Source: Branchiostoma floridae
Lineage: Eukaryota; Chordata; Leptocardii; Amphioxiformes; Branchiostomatidae
Assembly: GCF_000003815.2 (NCBI RefSeq)
Contig: NC_049993.1
Location: 3,096,370-3,160,369 of the forward strand
Direction of reading: 5' to 3'
DNA length: 64,000 nucleotides
This document shows, piece by piece, positions 36,178-49,130 of this stretch. The position numbers and the translations under genes were made by a program. The notes under the pieces are model-generated. The model did not search any database and was not told the origin of the DNA. It saw nothing but the letters and a program-made list of their open reading frames with translations. Each line of letters opens with the position of its first letter. The first letter of the stretch is position 1.

Positions 36178-37537
36178 CCCATTGGCTTCAGAAATGAAAA
36201 TGAGCGCCAGCTCTAAGCATCTCACACATAGAAACTGTAGGACAATAAGTTTACCGAAATACCGTACTAAGTGACTAAGCAAGTCCTTCCTCCATTTCGA
36301 AATCCGTCTCAACAACACTATAATTACCCAGTGGTGCCACCAAGCCATTATCTGCACTGTTCAACTCGGTAATGTTTTTCAATAGTTATGCTTTAAACAT
36401 GTAAACCGGAATGTTAAAAGTCATTGTTGGTATGCGGCTGTTTTTCTTATGATTTATGTTGTTATGATAAAGCCTGACGTGTGTAATAAGGGCGAAATTC
36501 GGGTGTAGGTGTGAGCAACTTTACCTGTTAATTGGAAGAGGTCAAGTAAAACAGACTGTTGTACTAAAAGCATCCTTTATTCACCAATAACATATATATA
36601 CCAAAGGTCAAATCATTATAATTACTTTTCAAGCGTTATGTTACGTGAAAAAAACATGGGCAATGAAGCCATGAATTGCTCTTGTCAATCTGCTGAGAGT
36701 CAAACGCCACATTCTTGTTTGTTTAGATAGGAAAAGAATTCAAAGAAAACGATTCTACGATGTCTCCAAAGAGTCGTGGTAAGAGCAGCTCGATCAAAAA
36801 AAACTCTGATCACAGTTTACCCAAACATGTTGTTCTTACCGCATACCTACTGTTTTTCAGATGTACGTCGACTACTAATGAATACAATTATTCAACATTT
36901 GGTGGATTAATAAAAGCATTTAGACCATATAGTTATGCCCGAGGCTTTAGTTGGACACCTTAATTTTGGTAAGGCTTAGAACTTATTGATAATCCCTCGC
37001 ACCACAGCAAATATTGGGGCTAAAAATATCAATAAACATTAAACAACATAAGAAAACGCCTATCTTTACTTTTGTAGCTTAATGGTTGAGCTTGCATGAA
37101 CATCACTTCACCAGATTTTCTTCTGTAAATAGTTTTATCAGGTTACAACGTCACTGAATAAACTACTCTTTTCCTCCAACGTTTGTTTTATCCACATTGA
37201 TGTTAAATAGACCGTCAGTCATTATTTTCAGGACAATTCTGCCGAGTTCACATTATAACAAGCAGTAGCTGCAACTGCTTACAAATACACATAATGTCAC
37301 AAACGTGAAGAAAGTACATATGTACTGTGACTCGTAGATACTTTACGTTTGTGACCGCATTTCTAACTGTAAGCAACGACGCCTAGCGCTGCAATACAAT
37401 GGTAGCACATAGAATTGCTCTGACAAGCGGTCAACGAATCGCCGATGTCAAAGTAAAGCAAGGTTTGTGTAAAAAGAGTCTCTTTATTCGTCACATTTCA
37501 ACATGAAGGTGCTTTTTGTTATCAAGTGAAGCTAATC

Positions 37538-37733
37538 CTAGCGGTTTTTGGTTTTCGCTTCGTCCTTTGGAGGCTCACTGCCACCGGGACTCAACCACAC
37601 GTGATCATCTGTTGATAGGCATGAGTAATAATTTATAATTAAAAACAACGCAGATTAATATAACAAACTACTCTTATACAGTGTATTAAAATATGATTAT
37701 GTTCAATGTTGGTGTTTCAGAAAATTTGCTTAT

Positions 37734-37785
<52 letters not shown>

Positions 37786-37790
37786 TTGTG

Positions 37791-37822
<32 letters not shown>

Positions 37823-40800
37823 TAAAGAGAGAGAGAGAGAGTAATAGATCGATATAAAGTGTTTTTTCTTGTCAACATAAATGGCACAATACAGTAAACA
37901 TATAAATTGGACAATTTCATGAAGAGAGAAAAGAGAAAAAGCATACAATGCATATAAAATTCCAGTCCGTCCTCTTGTATACTTATCAAAATAAATCATG
38001 TTCTAACACATATCTAACAAACGCAGACACAAGTATCAATTTGAATATTAGAAATACATACTTTGCCTGACCCAACGGTTCACATGGAAGTCGTATGTAG
38101 GTCCGCTGTTGTCCGGGTTGAGTTGGACAGAGACGGACTCACAGTACCAGTCGTCATCAGGGTGGCAGCCATCCCGAAACAGCTCTATCTTCTCAATTGG
38201 GGCAGCCACTTTTACATCCTTCAGTTTGTACCTGGATAAGGTAAATGTGGTAGCCAATTAGATCAAGGAGGTTCAGCAGCAGTTGCAACTACAAAACCTT
38301 TCTTTTTCTTTACATAATCCCCCCTGCAATTCCAGAGTAGGCTGCAAGGAGGCCCGTACAACATATATTCCTTACATCAAAAATATATTTGCCACGAAAA
38401 TATCAAGACCATAGCATGGGGGGGGGGGGGCAAAGAGTGAGAGGGACCGAGGGGGAGGGGAGAGACAGAAAGAGGGAAGAGAAAGAGAGAGAGAGAGAGG
38501 CCTCTGCCGTCAATTCTAATATTTGTTTACCTATTTTTTCGAAATTTACAGAAGGTAGAGATCTACTTACTGTCCCTCCTGTCCCTTTTCAAAGTCGTTT
38601 TTCCACCACACATCCAGCTTCAGCTCACGGGACTGGTGGCCTTTATCGTCATAGAGGCGGATGTAAACGTTCGAATTTGTTCCAGAGCCACGGTACTTCC
38701 CAGTCTTCGTTTTAACGAAAACGTCAATTCCAGCAGCATCACTGTCGTCCGGGTTTTTATTCATTCCCTGTGCACAAATACAAGGTAAGACGGTCAAATA
38801 AGATCATACACCAGTACTAGTATTAACCTATAAATGAAATGGTCAACACCTACGAAGAAGACCGCAAAAATATGGATCTAGAATATAGCTGGAGCTAGTG
38901 TCAACCAGAAGTCATTTTGTTTAAAACTGGAGTTAAAATCAACCAGGCACAAGGCGACAAATAGACGCCGTAATATAATCATCAAAGCATCGATTTTACA
39001 TGAGATGTGCTGGAAGAGTCCATTCTTGCACGGGGGGGGGGAGTATTTTTAAAATTAATTCTTGGTGACTTTGGTGATTATGTTAGAGTCCTATTTTAGC
39101 GGAAGTATTTTTGGATTGCTTTAGTTATTTTAATAAAAGTCAATTTGCATAAAACTTTTAATAATATTTTAGAGAGAGGTATATATGTAACCGTAGCATA
39201 AGCTACTAGCCAAAGAATGTATCAAAATTGACAACTTACGTCAATGATGTCATCAAAGTAGGATGGAAAAACCGCTTTTAAGTCATTGGGGTGTTGCAAC
39301 CAGAATGAATTGATGTTGACTTCGTTGTCAGGCTGCCCCAAACGAGCTGCCTTCGTCCCGGTCCACACTGGCGGCTCCTCGAGCTCCCATCCAAAGAAGG
39401 TGTTGAGAACGGCGATGCTGCCTTTGATGACCGAAAGCCCGACGTCTTTACCCGGGCACATGTGGTTGTTGGCCGCGGGTGTGTCGATGAGCCGGCCGTG
39501 AAATGTGACGTGGTGTTCCCTGCGAGCTTTACCCTCAGGGCCGAGAAACCTACGCCACATGAAGTTGTCTGGCTTGTTAAAGACAGCAGGGTCCCTCAGT
39601 GCCCAGTAGGAACTTGCATACACACGTTCGCCTTCTTTTATCTTGAAATAAGGACAAGAGAACATGTAATAGCTTGACGATAAATTATTAAAAAAAAAAA
39701 TAGCTTTCGGCCAAAAGGGTATTTTCACCCTTAGGCTAATCAGTCATGCGTGTGTGTCTGTGCGTCCGTGCGTGTGCACGCTTTCGTCTTGCCTGTGTGT
39801 GTGTGTTTGCGTTCGTACGTCCGTGTTTCTGTGTGTGTTTGTGTGTGTTTGAATGCGATCGTCTCTGTGTTTGTGTCCGTTTTGTGTTTGTGAAGGTATG
39901 TATGCTTGTGTGTGTGTTTGTGTGTGTGTGAGAGAGCGTTCGTTCATACGTTTGTAGGCGTGTGTGTATGTGTATACGTATTTGTAATCTTTGGTGTGTT
40001 CATACTTATTTGCCTTATACCTGTGAGTACAACGTTTGTCACTCACCTCAACCTCCTGTGGTCCACTCTCTGTTGAGTACTTGACAGTCGTTGGACGTGT
40101 AGCAATGGTGCTCCAGAAGTCCGGAGCTGGACAAGCACGCAGCACTTCCAACACAAAGCTTTCAATTTTCGGCATCTCCGCCAGAGCCTCTCGGGTCAGG
40201 CCTCCGTGTTTCTTCAGGGCGGCAAGCGCCTCCTTCCGTAGCTCCTCCCGGTCTTCTGCGCTGATGGTGTCCAAGCGGGCGAAAGATGGCACCAGGTTTA
40301 CTGCCATGCCGGCAACACCGTTGAACATTATTGTAAAGAGCAGCTGCCCCGTTGTCTCTGCCTCCCCGAATCCATGTGATTTGCCGAGATCAATCAGCTG
40401 GTGGTACCTTTGAATATAAAAAAAAAAAAAAAACTATTGAAGAAGATTTGAATGTACGTGTCTTCATTTGTATCCCTATAAGTCCGAAAAAAGACTTGAA
40501 AAAGGCGCAACATTTTCGAGAAAGCGCAGGATGTTTCCCTCTTGATTTTTCTCAAGCTAGTTTCACACAACACTTTACTATTAGGTTCGCCTTTTGAGGC
40601 GTCACCAAAAAAATAGGGACATTGACATAACTCATGTCACTGGATTGGTTTATTATATTACTCCGATAATAAACATGCTTTGTTAAAATTTTACCCATAC
40701 AATTAAAAAAGCATTATTGGTCTATGCATTTTTGTGCTATACATGTATTACGAGCATTATAAGGAAAGTTAGAACTATATTACCAAATATTTGAACGTAC

Positions 40801-41556
40801 TACTAGACAAGAACTACATGGCATCTTCCCCGTAAAGATCACGGCTAAAGAAGAACAACGAACTAGGAAGAAAATGAGTAGAACACTAGCAAATAGGGGT
40901 AATATGTTTTACCTATTGGAAACATGAATAGATATTTTAATATCTGATAAAGACAAAGTCTCCGACACCTACCTCTCTGATGTTTTCATTTTCTCGAGGA
41001 TGTACGCAATTGCCGGACGCCCCTCAACAAGCTCATTTCCCTCCGACAATGCTGCCAAGCATTCTGGTCTTAATTCAGTCGAACCAGTGATATAGAGTTC
41101 GATTTCCTCAGCATTGAAATGTGTTGATTTCCCGAAGATGGTGGGAAGGAGAGCTCCAGCTGACACTGCAAACAACTTTGATTCGAATTTGGTCGGTCTG
41201 CGTCCCCACCTGGCGATGTTGGACAGAACTGCATTTGCTGTTGAGGTCGGAATCTCTTTGTACGCCTCAGCGATGATATCCATCATCAGCGCCTTGTTCC
41301 TCTCGTGGATTTTCCCGTTGGACGTGATGCTTGGACAGACCCCCTCAGTAAAGTCCTTCCGGACTTCTATTTGGCCAAAATAAAATTCCTCCTTTTTGAA
41401 AAGATCGATGTCAAAGACGGACTGCACGGCTTTGTTCCCGGTCACTACGCGACACGGAAATCCGATGTTTTTCTCCACGAAGTCTTCAGTGCGATCAGGT
41501 GCGAACGCCTGATTGTTGCTCTTCAGCCAGTGCAGATATCCAAATGCGTTACCCAT
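37538..41556 (-). CDS. CYP74-clan P450 with a C-terminal PLAT/LH2 domain, copy B (complete, 594 aa)
   Basis: Exons: 41556-40973, 40407-40047, 39641-39240, 38767-38571, 38231-38062, 37608-37538. All junctions have GT-AG borders and matching phases (2, 0, 0, 2, 1), giving 594 residues plus TAG. Residues 1-449 are a P450 of CYP74 type: I-helix FNGVAGM with Asn about 224, EVLR at 282-285, and a heme loop NNHMCPGKD with Cys 377. Residues about 460-572 are a PLAT/LH2 beta-sandwich (GIDVFVKTKTGKYRGSGTNS, then a WYCESVSVQL strand and an RWV ending), followed by a polar tail. CYP74 enzymes use fatty-acid hydroperoxides without oxygen or reductase. PLAT domains usually sit at the N-terminus of lipoxygenases and in lipases. 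Inference: a lipid- or membrane-targeted oxylipin enzyme of the epoxyalcohol/allene oxide synthase type, in the CYP440-like group of amphioxus. An acceptor (CTTATAG) 11 bases before the ATG suggests a 5' UTR intron. No lipoxygenase domain is visible nearby. Confidence 0.9.
37734..37846. repeat. Compound CA / TA / GT / GA microsatellite
   Basis: (CA)n, (TA)n, (GT)n, (TA)n and (GA)n follow one another in the last intron of CYP74-PLAT copy B. The CA and GT parts are mutually inverted and could form a hairpin. Confidence 0.95.
39744..39995. repeat. GT-rich degenerate microsatellite
   Basis: TGTGTGT runs interrupted by CGTTCG-type pieces in the intron between exons 2 and 3 of copy B. The long reverse frame read across it is not protein-coding. 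Confidence 0.9.
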
Positions 41557-43627
41557 TATGACTTCTCCTATAAGAAAAAAAAACGATAGGGTGTTTTATT
41601 AGATGTAACAATCAACGTTGTCAGAACACATCGATAGTGATTTGGACTCATAAGGACTTAAATACACCTACATGCAAAAGCGTTATTAGGGCCTGATGGT
41701 ACATGGTACATTCATTTATGAAAATGTATACATAACAGTAAGATTAATGACCCACTCTGGTGTGTATACAGTTTCATAAATCATTGTGACAATGCAAGGT
41801 TGAAACACTTCCATGCCAAGCACGTAGCAATCAGGGACTCTCCGCAAACAACTGTACTACAAAGGTTCTCCAGATTATCAAAACAAATATAATCAAATCG
41901 ATTCATCTTCTATCCTATTTTGGTGCGCTCAAATGATGTTTATGGTGTTTTTCTTTTAAGGTCGGCGGAATTCTGCTTGAGTTCCTCTCCCACGTTGCAC
42001 AGCTGTGTCTGCCCTTTCCGATAGGCTAGGCTAGATGTAGCCACCGTGCAATGCATATCGGGCAATTGTCCCTGCTGAACCTCAACGAATTGTCACACAA
42101 TTGATTCAAAAATCAACTTTTAACCTTGATTTTAGACTAAAATTTTAAGACGAAAATGTTCAGACTTACACCTGGTTACGAAACATTTTAATTAAACGAT
42201 TTTATCTGTCGTACGTGTACCAGTGTTAAAATATCAGTTCTGTATTGTCAGTCTAAAGTTTCTATAAGCAACAAAATGTACCAGTCAAATATTTCCCAGG
42301 CTTCCATGCGTGAAAAAAGTTTCTTTAACACCTCCCATCAGAGAAGAGCGTGTGAAATGTCAAATTTGCAAATCTATGACTTATAATTGCCTTATTGGCC
42401 TGCAGAATAGGATCCTAATTCATACGACCCTTTCTACCATTTTCCGCATATTAGGGTAGTAAGAACGGTGTAGGGTGAGGTCACATGAAGATGACCCCGC
42501 GCGTGACATCCTTTCTGCTTGACTTTTCGATTAGAGAGGTGAATTAGACAAAGACTACGATTGATTCCAGCCTAATCCAAAGTATTTCTATGAATCCACA
42601 TGTAAACGGCCCTTTCCGCCCTCCCCCGAAGTGAGACGTCATTAAGCTCATTAAAACTCACTCCCCTTTAGACTCACGCCTTAACGGAAACCTTGACACG
42701 GCAAGGTCACACCATATTGTACTGGCCTGCTCAGACAAGGTAAGAACCAGGATGAAATCTATTGTTAGTAGTAAACGATATTAAGTATCTCAAACAGTCA
42801 TTTCTTACACTGCCATCCGTGCAACGTGTAACTAAACTTAAGTAAGGGGCAATTTACGTTTCTCGCGCGCTCAAGGTTTCGAAGCTACGTGTAACTGGGA
42901 TCTAGGCATTCAAAGTTTGGTACATATCGTCAAGTATCGCTAAAAAAAGAGATGAGGACGGGGGGGGTGGGGGGCAGAAAATTTTAGTCCGGATTTCAAG
43001 CACCTGGCCATCTTCGTTCTTACTTGACCAAACACAAACAACAACACACAGAATTGGACGTCCTCAGGCAGACTTTCCTTCCAGCTCGTTTGGTGCCCCA
43101 GTGTCATGGTGTAATTTTTAACAAACGAACCACTATTGTCAACCAGGCTTCAATGATTTGCTTACTATCTACAAAGAGAGGAAGATAACACGAACTTAAA
43201 ACTCAAAATGAGACCATTTCTGGTAATGAGTTATAGCATTTTCACTACTTGATACCTACTTTGTGTTACATAAACGTTTGAAACTTATGTTGCAGTTTTG
43301 TGATCATAATATTTACGCACGAATCAAAAAGTTTCAGTAGCAAAGTAAAATCCGGGCGTTTTCAAACAGGCGATATGTTGGAAAAACTGTGTTCACGGGT
43401 TGTGTTCACTCTTTGATACTAAGGTCAACTGAGGTTTGTCTGACAAGTTTTGAAAACTAATCATTTTTTCCTGAGAATCTTGAGATCATTTTATAATTTA
43501 CTAAGTCTCAAGGTTCTTGGAAAAGATCTCAAGATTTTTCCCAGAAGGTTAGACAGTGTAGAGGGTACAGAAACGTTCCAAAGCCATGAGTCATTCTCAT
43601 AGAGACAAAAGGCACATGGGCGGTACC

Positions 43628-44140
43628 TTAAACAGACTGTCGCAGGGGTCAGAAAGGTTACGTGTGCACAATGACACATGTCTATGTCAGACCGTGCCGC
43701 TTCAGATATCTCCGATATAATTAAAAAGGTAAAAATCTCAAAATAAAATGTACTTCAATCGTCCTGTCCGTAAGCTTTGACTTGATCACAAAACCATGCC
43801 AAGGACAAACTTTGGGAGTTTTTAGCGGGGTTGTCGCAGCAAAAGAGCCTGAAGGGTCTCAATGGCCATAAATCAAGTTGTTTAGACCCAGACTGATTCG
43901 GTGTAGCTTAAAAACGGCTTTGGCTTAACTTGGCCCTGTGGTACCAGTGTTTTTTTTTACCACTTTTTGACCGTCAATATGTAGCCTCATGAGCTGCTCA
44001 TTTTTATTGTAACTAAATGATCTCCCTTTGAAAGTATTTTTAACATTCCAAAGACCTTAAATACACATAGTTTACGTGCCCAAGACGCCACTTCCCTCCC
44101 CCTTTCACAATGAAAAAAACTTTCCTCCTGCAGAGTATTT
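43628..44140. repeat. About 500-base dispersed repeat (partner 7818-8330)
   Basis: Diverged copy of the block at 7818-8330, same orientation. Its flanks differ from those of the partner, so this is a dispersed element rather than part of a long segmental duplication. Confidence 0.7.
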
Positions 44141-44607
44141 GGCGAGCAGGCAAGCACAGAATAGACCGTTAGCATTCACTATGCCTTTTTAAAGGGGTAT
44201 GGATCATACAAATCGGCACAAAGAAGAGTATTTGGCCAGGAGAGTCAGTCGCGGGAAGGGTAACACTCCCCCGTTTGACCTTGTCTAACCCTTCGGTAGC
44301 CAAACTCCTCCGGCCATTGCAATATACTCTCCTAAGCCAGCGCAAGTAGTCTGGTATAGACTATTAGTAACAGAACGTCCAGCTTACCTTGCTTGATTGC
44401 CCCTACTATATTGTAACACGCGTATGTTTGTTGGCTGCTTGAGATAGAACTGGTCTGCAGGAGTTACTGTTAAGATACCGTACAGATATCTCTGCTGTAC
44501 ACAGAGTAAACAGACAGGTTGTGGACCAACTGAAGCGAACGATAGCCTACGGCGAAATATCTGTCAGTGTTCTATGGCCAACAGGTGAAATTGCCCATGC
44601 ACGTCAC

Positions 44608-44657
44608 GTACACACACACAAGAACACGCAAACACACACACACACACGCAAACACCG

Positions 44658-44693
<36 letters not shown>
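44608..44693. repeat. CA microsatellite
   Basis: (CA)n with CGCAAACAC interruptions. Confidence 0.95.
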
Positions 44694-44928
44694 TGCGACA
44701 GCTGGTGTCCGTTAGAAAGAACATGAAAAAAATTAAAAAAACATAACCCATATCTGCTTGAAAATTACTCTCCAAGCAGAGGTTAGGCTCTGGCTGTTTT
44801 TAACCATTTTTATAGTTTATTTGTATCGGGCTTTCTATTTTTTATTGCATCTTGCTGTGTCAAAGCCTGACTTAGCTGGCGGACTTCACGAAACGTGACA
44901 AAATAGAAAACATGGTAAAACGACTTAA

Positions 44929-45848
44929 CCCTATCCAGACTGGGGGGGGGGGGGGCTAAAAGTGCCTGCGGCAACTTTGACACCTTATAGCTCCCAAACG
45001 GCTTGTGCTAGAACAACCAAACTTGGTGAGTTTTCCTAAAATATTGTTGGCAACAATTTTTTAAAAAATGGGGAAGTTTATGATTTTTCGTGTTGCCATG
45101 CCAACGGGTTTGTAAAAGGCAATTTTTTTTCAAAAATCACTAATTTTGGCTTAAGCAATGGGAGTTTAAGATTTTCTTGCTAAACTAAACATCTTTTCAT
45201 ATATCATTAATATCTAAGATATCTTAGTTGAACATTTATAATTAAATATTCATAAATTATGCTAATAAGATGACGTAATCGGTCAAAATCCAAGATGGCC
45301 GACAATATCACGATGAAAAGTATAACAAGCTTATTTTCACTCAAATTTCATCACTACTTGGCATTTTCTTACAGAAAACATTTATTTGAACGTTTTTGAT
45401 CCATTTCCAAGAGGTTTTAGCGTTATATGTTGAAAAAAATGTAACTTGAAAAATTCAAGGTTGATAATCCAAGATGGCGGATAGCTAAACTACAGATGAC
45501 GTCATTCTATGACGTCATTTTTACGTCGTTGCGTCGACTTTTGACAACAGAAGTCTTATAACACTTAAATATTAATAAGAAACATTTATTGCTAACTTTT
45601 TGAATGAGATATTTAGGTATTATGGGAATTCCCCGTTTTAGCCAAAAATATCAATTAATGACGTCATAATTACGTCATATTACGTCATAATGATATAAAA
45701 ATTGCAGGAATTATAAAACTCGATGAGCACAACCTTCCGTGCAAATTTTGTGATCGTACGGTAAGCCGTTTTGAAAATATCAAGGGGGGGTCGAATGAGC
45801 CCCCCCCCCCAGGCCTGGGAAGGCCCAAAAAGCCCAGTCTGGATAGGG
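44929..45848. mobile_element. TTAA MITE, copy 3 (diverged)
   Basis: The termini are CCCTATCCAGAC and GTCTGGATAGGG, with TTAA at 44925-44928 and a mutated TCAA at 45849-45852. The interior keeps the gene-free architecture, homopolymer arms and TGACGTCA octamers of copy 1, with many substitutions, so it is an older or separate subfamily. Confidence 0.8.
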
Positions 45849-46074
45849 TCAAACGTCGAAAAACAGCGGGAGCCTAACCTCTGGTTGGAGAGTACTTTGA
45901 AATAAGGTAATTACCAAACCACTAAACCACATTACTGGTTTCACAATACCAGAAAGATAGGGTGTGATTTCTGGAATTTTTATATGAGCAGCTGAACTTC
46001 TGGGTAAGACTCTTTAAGATAACGATACTACCTCACAATCTTGTATTTCCCAGGAAGTACATGTGGCTGTGGAA

Positions 46075-46850
46075 CAAATTTTTTGGAGATTGGAGATTAA
46101 GGGAGGGAAAGAAGGAGGAAGAAGGGGTGGAAAGAGAAGGAAGGAGCATCTAATGGAGGAAGGAGCGAGGGAGGAAGAGAGTGATGAAGAGAAGAGAAAT
46201 GTAATTTAGGAGGAAGGGAGAAGAGATAGAGAGAGGAGGGAATAATGGATCAGAAGGGACGAAGGGAGAGGGACTAATGTACAGAGAATTGATTATGGTG
46301 GAGGGAATGATTGAGGAATGCGAAAAGGGAAGAAGGAGGGAGAAGGGATAGAAGGGGCAGGAAGGGGCATCTGATGGAGAAAGGAGAGAAGGATAGAAGG
46401 AGGAGGGAAGTAGAAAGGAAGTGATGGAGCAAAGATGAAGCACGAAGGGCAAAAGGGAATGATGAAGAAAGTTGGAAGTGATAAAGGATGGATTTAGGAG
46501 GGATGAAGGAAGGAGTGATGGAGAGAGGAGGGAATGATGGAACAGAAGGGAGAGGGACTAATGGAGAGAGAGAATTGGTTATGGTTGAGGTAGGCTGGAG
46601 TTTTGGGATGGAAGGAATGAAGAAAGAATTGAGGGAGGGAGAAGTAGTGATGGAGAGAAGAGGTACAGTTATATTAGATTGATGGAGAGGGGAGGAAAGA
46701 AACAGATATGGAGGGAGGGAGGGAGGGCTGGAAAAGGTATTGATGGAGATAGGGTGTGTCATGAAATAAGATAAAGGGAGGGTGGACGGTCAATGGAGGG
46801 AGAGAGACGGAGTGATGAAGATAGCATATGGAGGAGGGGAAATTTAATGC
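46075..46850. repeat. Purine-rich GGA/GAA tract
   Basis: About 775 bases of almost pure G and A on the plus strand, in words such as GGAGGGA, GAAGGAGG and GATGGAG. It looks like a decayed minisatellite. The long reverse frames are compositional. Confidence 0.9.
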
Positions 46851-46952
46851 CATGACGTGATATAACTGGACAGTTGTTTATCAATCATCTTATTCACAAT
46901 AGGACAAGAAAAGTGCTGGACTGGACCTGCCTATGTTTGACGTGTAAACCAG

Positions 46953-49130
46953 TCGCTACCCGACCTCCCTCATTAACCTCACCAACGCTGAGGTTCGACA
47001 GACGCCGCCCTTTCACGTCCATTCCGCCCAACGCCACGAGATCCTCACGTTACAGATGTACACAGATGGCGAGGAGAATCCGCTGCCTGACATGTGAGAC
47101 GTTACCTGTTTTTTTTCTTGCTTGTACCTGGTAATATACCTTTAGGTGTTACACACCAGCTTAGTATGGGTATATACTGTAGATACAAATGAGTAACTGT
47201 AAGTCTTAATCGGGTCTTTTTTCGGAAGAAGGGAACAAGGGTTCTGAGCCCTTTTTCCCTAACCATACGCCCCCTTATGCCATATATGGTCATATTTCCA
47301 AGCCAGAGCCTGGCTAGGATGTGTGAACAGACGGATTATCTTTTATAATTTGCATCCTATTCAATGTTTTTTTTTTTACAGGAGTGTATTTGAGCCTGTG
47401 GATACAAACGAGTCCTTTGTTTAAACATTTTTAGCATAGGGAAGTAATGGTTTATGGATCCAAGGAGGTGAAAAAAGCCCTTTTTCAACCCCCTTGATGG
47501 ATCGTACTTTCGTTTTCTCTCTTTTTTTTTCAGTGGGGATGCAAGTGATTCCAAAGGATTTCTAGGCAATTGATAGAATTTCTAGGCAATCAAACATGGA
47601 AAACACAGTGTAGAATTCATTATTAGTCATAAGGCTAGGCCCTTGTATATGATTGTAGAAATAGAGTAAACATTGTCACATATGTTTGTTGATCTTTAAA
47701 TGTATCTCCCAAGTGTTCCATTTGCATTCAAATATGTGTTCCCTAAAAAGTGCTCCATATCCACTAGTATGTGTTCTTTTATCCAGGTGTGTCAAAACAT
47801 TGTATTTGTTCCTTAATCTCTCAGGTGTTCCACTTATATGTGTTCCACCCATGTATGTGTTCCTTTATCTATCAGGTGTTCCACTCATATATGTTCCACC
47901 CATATATGTGTTCTCCTATGTGTGTATCTTTATCTTTAAGGTTTGCCACTCATGTATGTTTTTCTTTATCTCTCAGGTGTTCATCTATGTTCCACCCATT
48001 TATGTGTTCTACTATCTGCCAGGTGTTCCACCCATGTGTGTTTCTCTATATCCCAGGTTTGCCACTCATGTATGTGTTCCGTTATCTCTCATGTGTTCCA
48101 CTCATGTATGTTCTACCGATGTATGTGTTTTGTTATCTCTCAGGTGTTCCACCCATGTGTGTATTTTTTTATCTTCCAGGTTTGTGCATGTGTTCTTTTA
48201 TCTCTCAGGTGTTCCACTCATATACTGTATGTTCTACCCATGTGTGATTGTGTTATCTCTCAGGTGTGTGTGCGTGTTCTTTATCTTCCAGGTTTGCCAC
48301 TTATTTATGTTCTCCTTTATTGCTCAGTTGTTCCACTCATATATGTTCCACCCATGTATGATTGTGTTCTGTTATCTCTCAGGTGTTCTACCCATGTGTG
48401 TATATTTATCTTCCAGGTTTGCCACTCATTAATGTTTTCCTTTATTGCTCAGTTGTTCCACTCATATATGTTCCACCCACGTATGTGTTCTGATATCTCT
48501 CAGGTGTTCTACCCATGTGTGCATTTCTTTATCTCCCAGGTTTGCCACTCATGTATGTGTTCCTTTATCGCTTAGGTGTACCGCTTTTATATGTTCCACC
48601 CACCCATGTATGTGTTCTGTTTTTTTTAGGCGTTTCACTCATGTATATGTTCCTTTATTTCCCAGGTGTTCCAGCTCCAACCATCCTGTGGCGTACGTGA
48701 GGCGTACATCGAGAACTTCTGTCGTATGTTGGAGTGTAAGGCCCTCGCACTTATCAAGTACCTGGAAACATAGACGTAAGTGAACCTGGTTTTGAGAGCA
48801 CGTCCGATTTCACCTATGTTGGGCTCTTGGCAGCGCCAACTGATGTACTTGCATGACTATTATAAATGAACTTACATTCGAGAATAATAGCAAACAGTTG
48901 TCGGCAAGCATTGTATTTCCCTCTGCCTTTGCAGGGAAGAAGGACAGCAGCAGCCTCTGAAGATTTCCAGTCTGAAGAGGATCAGGAACGACCAGTCACT
49001 CAAACTTGAGGAGGACTTCTGTACGGTCCTCGCCGTGGCCGAGAAGATGAAGGCCGGAGTCTACAACTTTTGGTACCACTCATTCATGCACAGTACCGAA
49101 CAACTCGGAGACACTCTTGTCAGTCTATAA
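46953..49130 (+). CDS. Unrecognised gene, 3' portion (exons partly uncertain)
   Basis: Three exon-like blocks are supported. At 46953-47093, after a CAG acceptor, the frame reads SRYPTSLINLTNAEVRQTPP and goes on to a GTGAGA donor. At 48666-48757, after a TTTATTTCCCAG acceptor, it reads VFQLQPSCGVREAYIENFCR and goes on. At 48935-49130, after CTTTGCAG, it ends EDFCTVLAVAEKMKAGVYNF... VSL and TAA. The last two join in phase if the donor is AA/GTACCT; the stronger donor at 48776 (GAC/GTAAGT) would leave an in-frame TAG. The first block's phase (2) does not fit the second, so at least one exon is missing or the locus is decayed. I do not recognise the family. The last exon recurs twice downstream. 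No promoter or N-terminus was found, because a purine-rich tract lies just upstream. Confidence 0.45.
47690..48665 (+). repeat. Minisatellite of splice-acceptor-like units
   Basis: Irregular units of about 30-55 bases are built around TTTATCTCTCAG/GTGTTCCAC and CTTCCAG/GTTTGCCAC. About fifteen copies carry a pyrimidine run plus CAG/G. The array stops at the real-looking acceptor of the exon at 48666, which itself begins GTGTTCCA. All forward frames are nearly free of stops because of composition, giving long but meaningless frames. Confidence 0.85.

Larger units (their letters stand above)
41560..46070. other. Intergenic region upstream of CYP74-PLAT copy B
   Basis: 41.56-43.6 kb has no recognisable gene, RNA or repeat. 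The 5' UTR exon and promoter of copy B should lie here, but neither could be placed. Beyond it are the dispersed repeat at 43628-44140, a CA tract and the TTAA MITE at 44929-45848. Confidence 0.55.

Noticed and set aside
46150-46762. Reverse frames rich in Ser, Pro and Leu over 100 codons
   Set aside because: They are the translation of the purine-rich tract; composition alone explains them.
47686-48783. Long forward frames (over 200 codons) across 47.7-48.8 kb as a membrane-like protein
   Set aside because: The frames come from a minisatellite with few stop codons. Several frames are open at once and the residues only repeat the unit.
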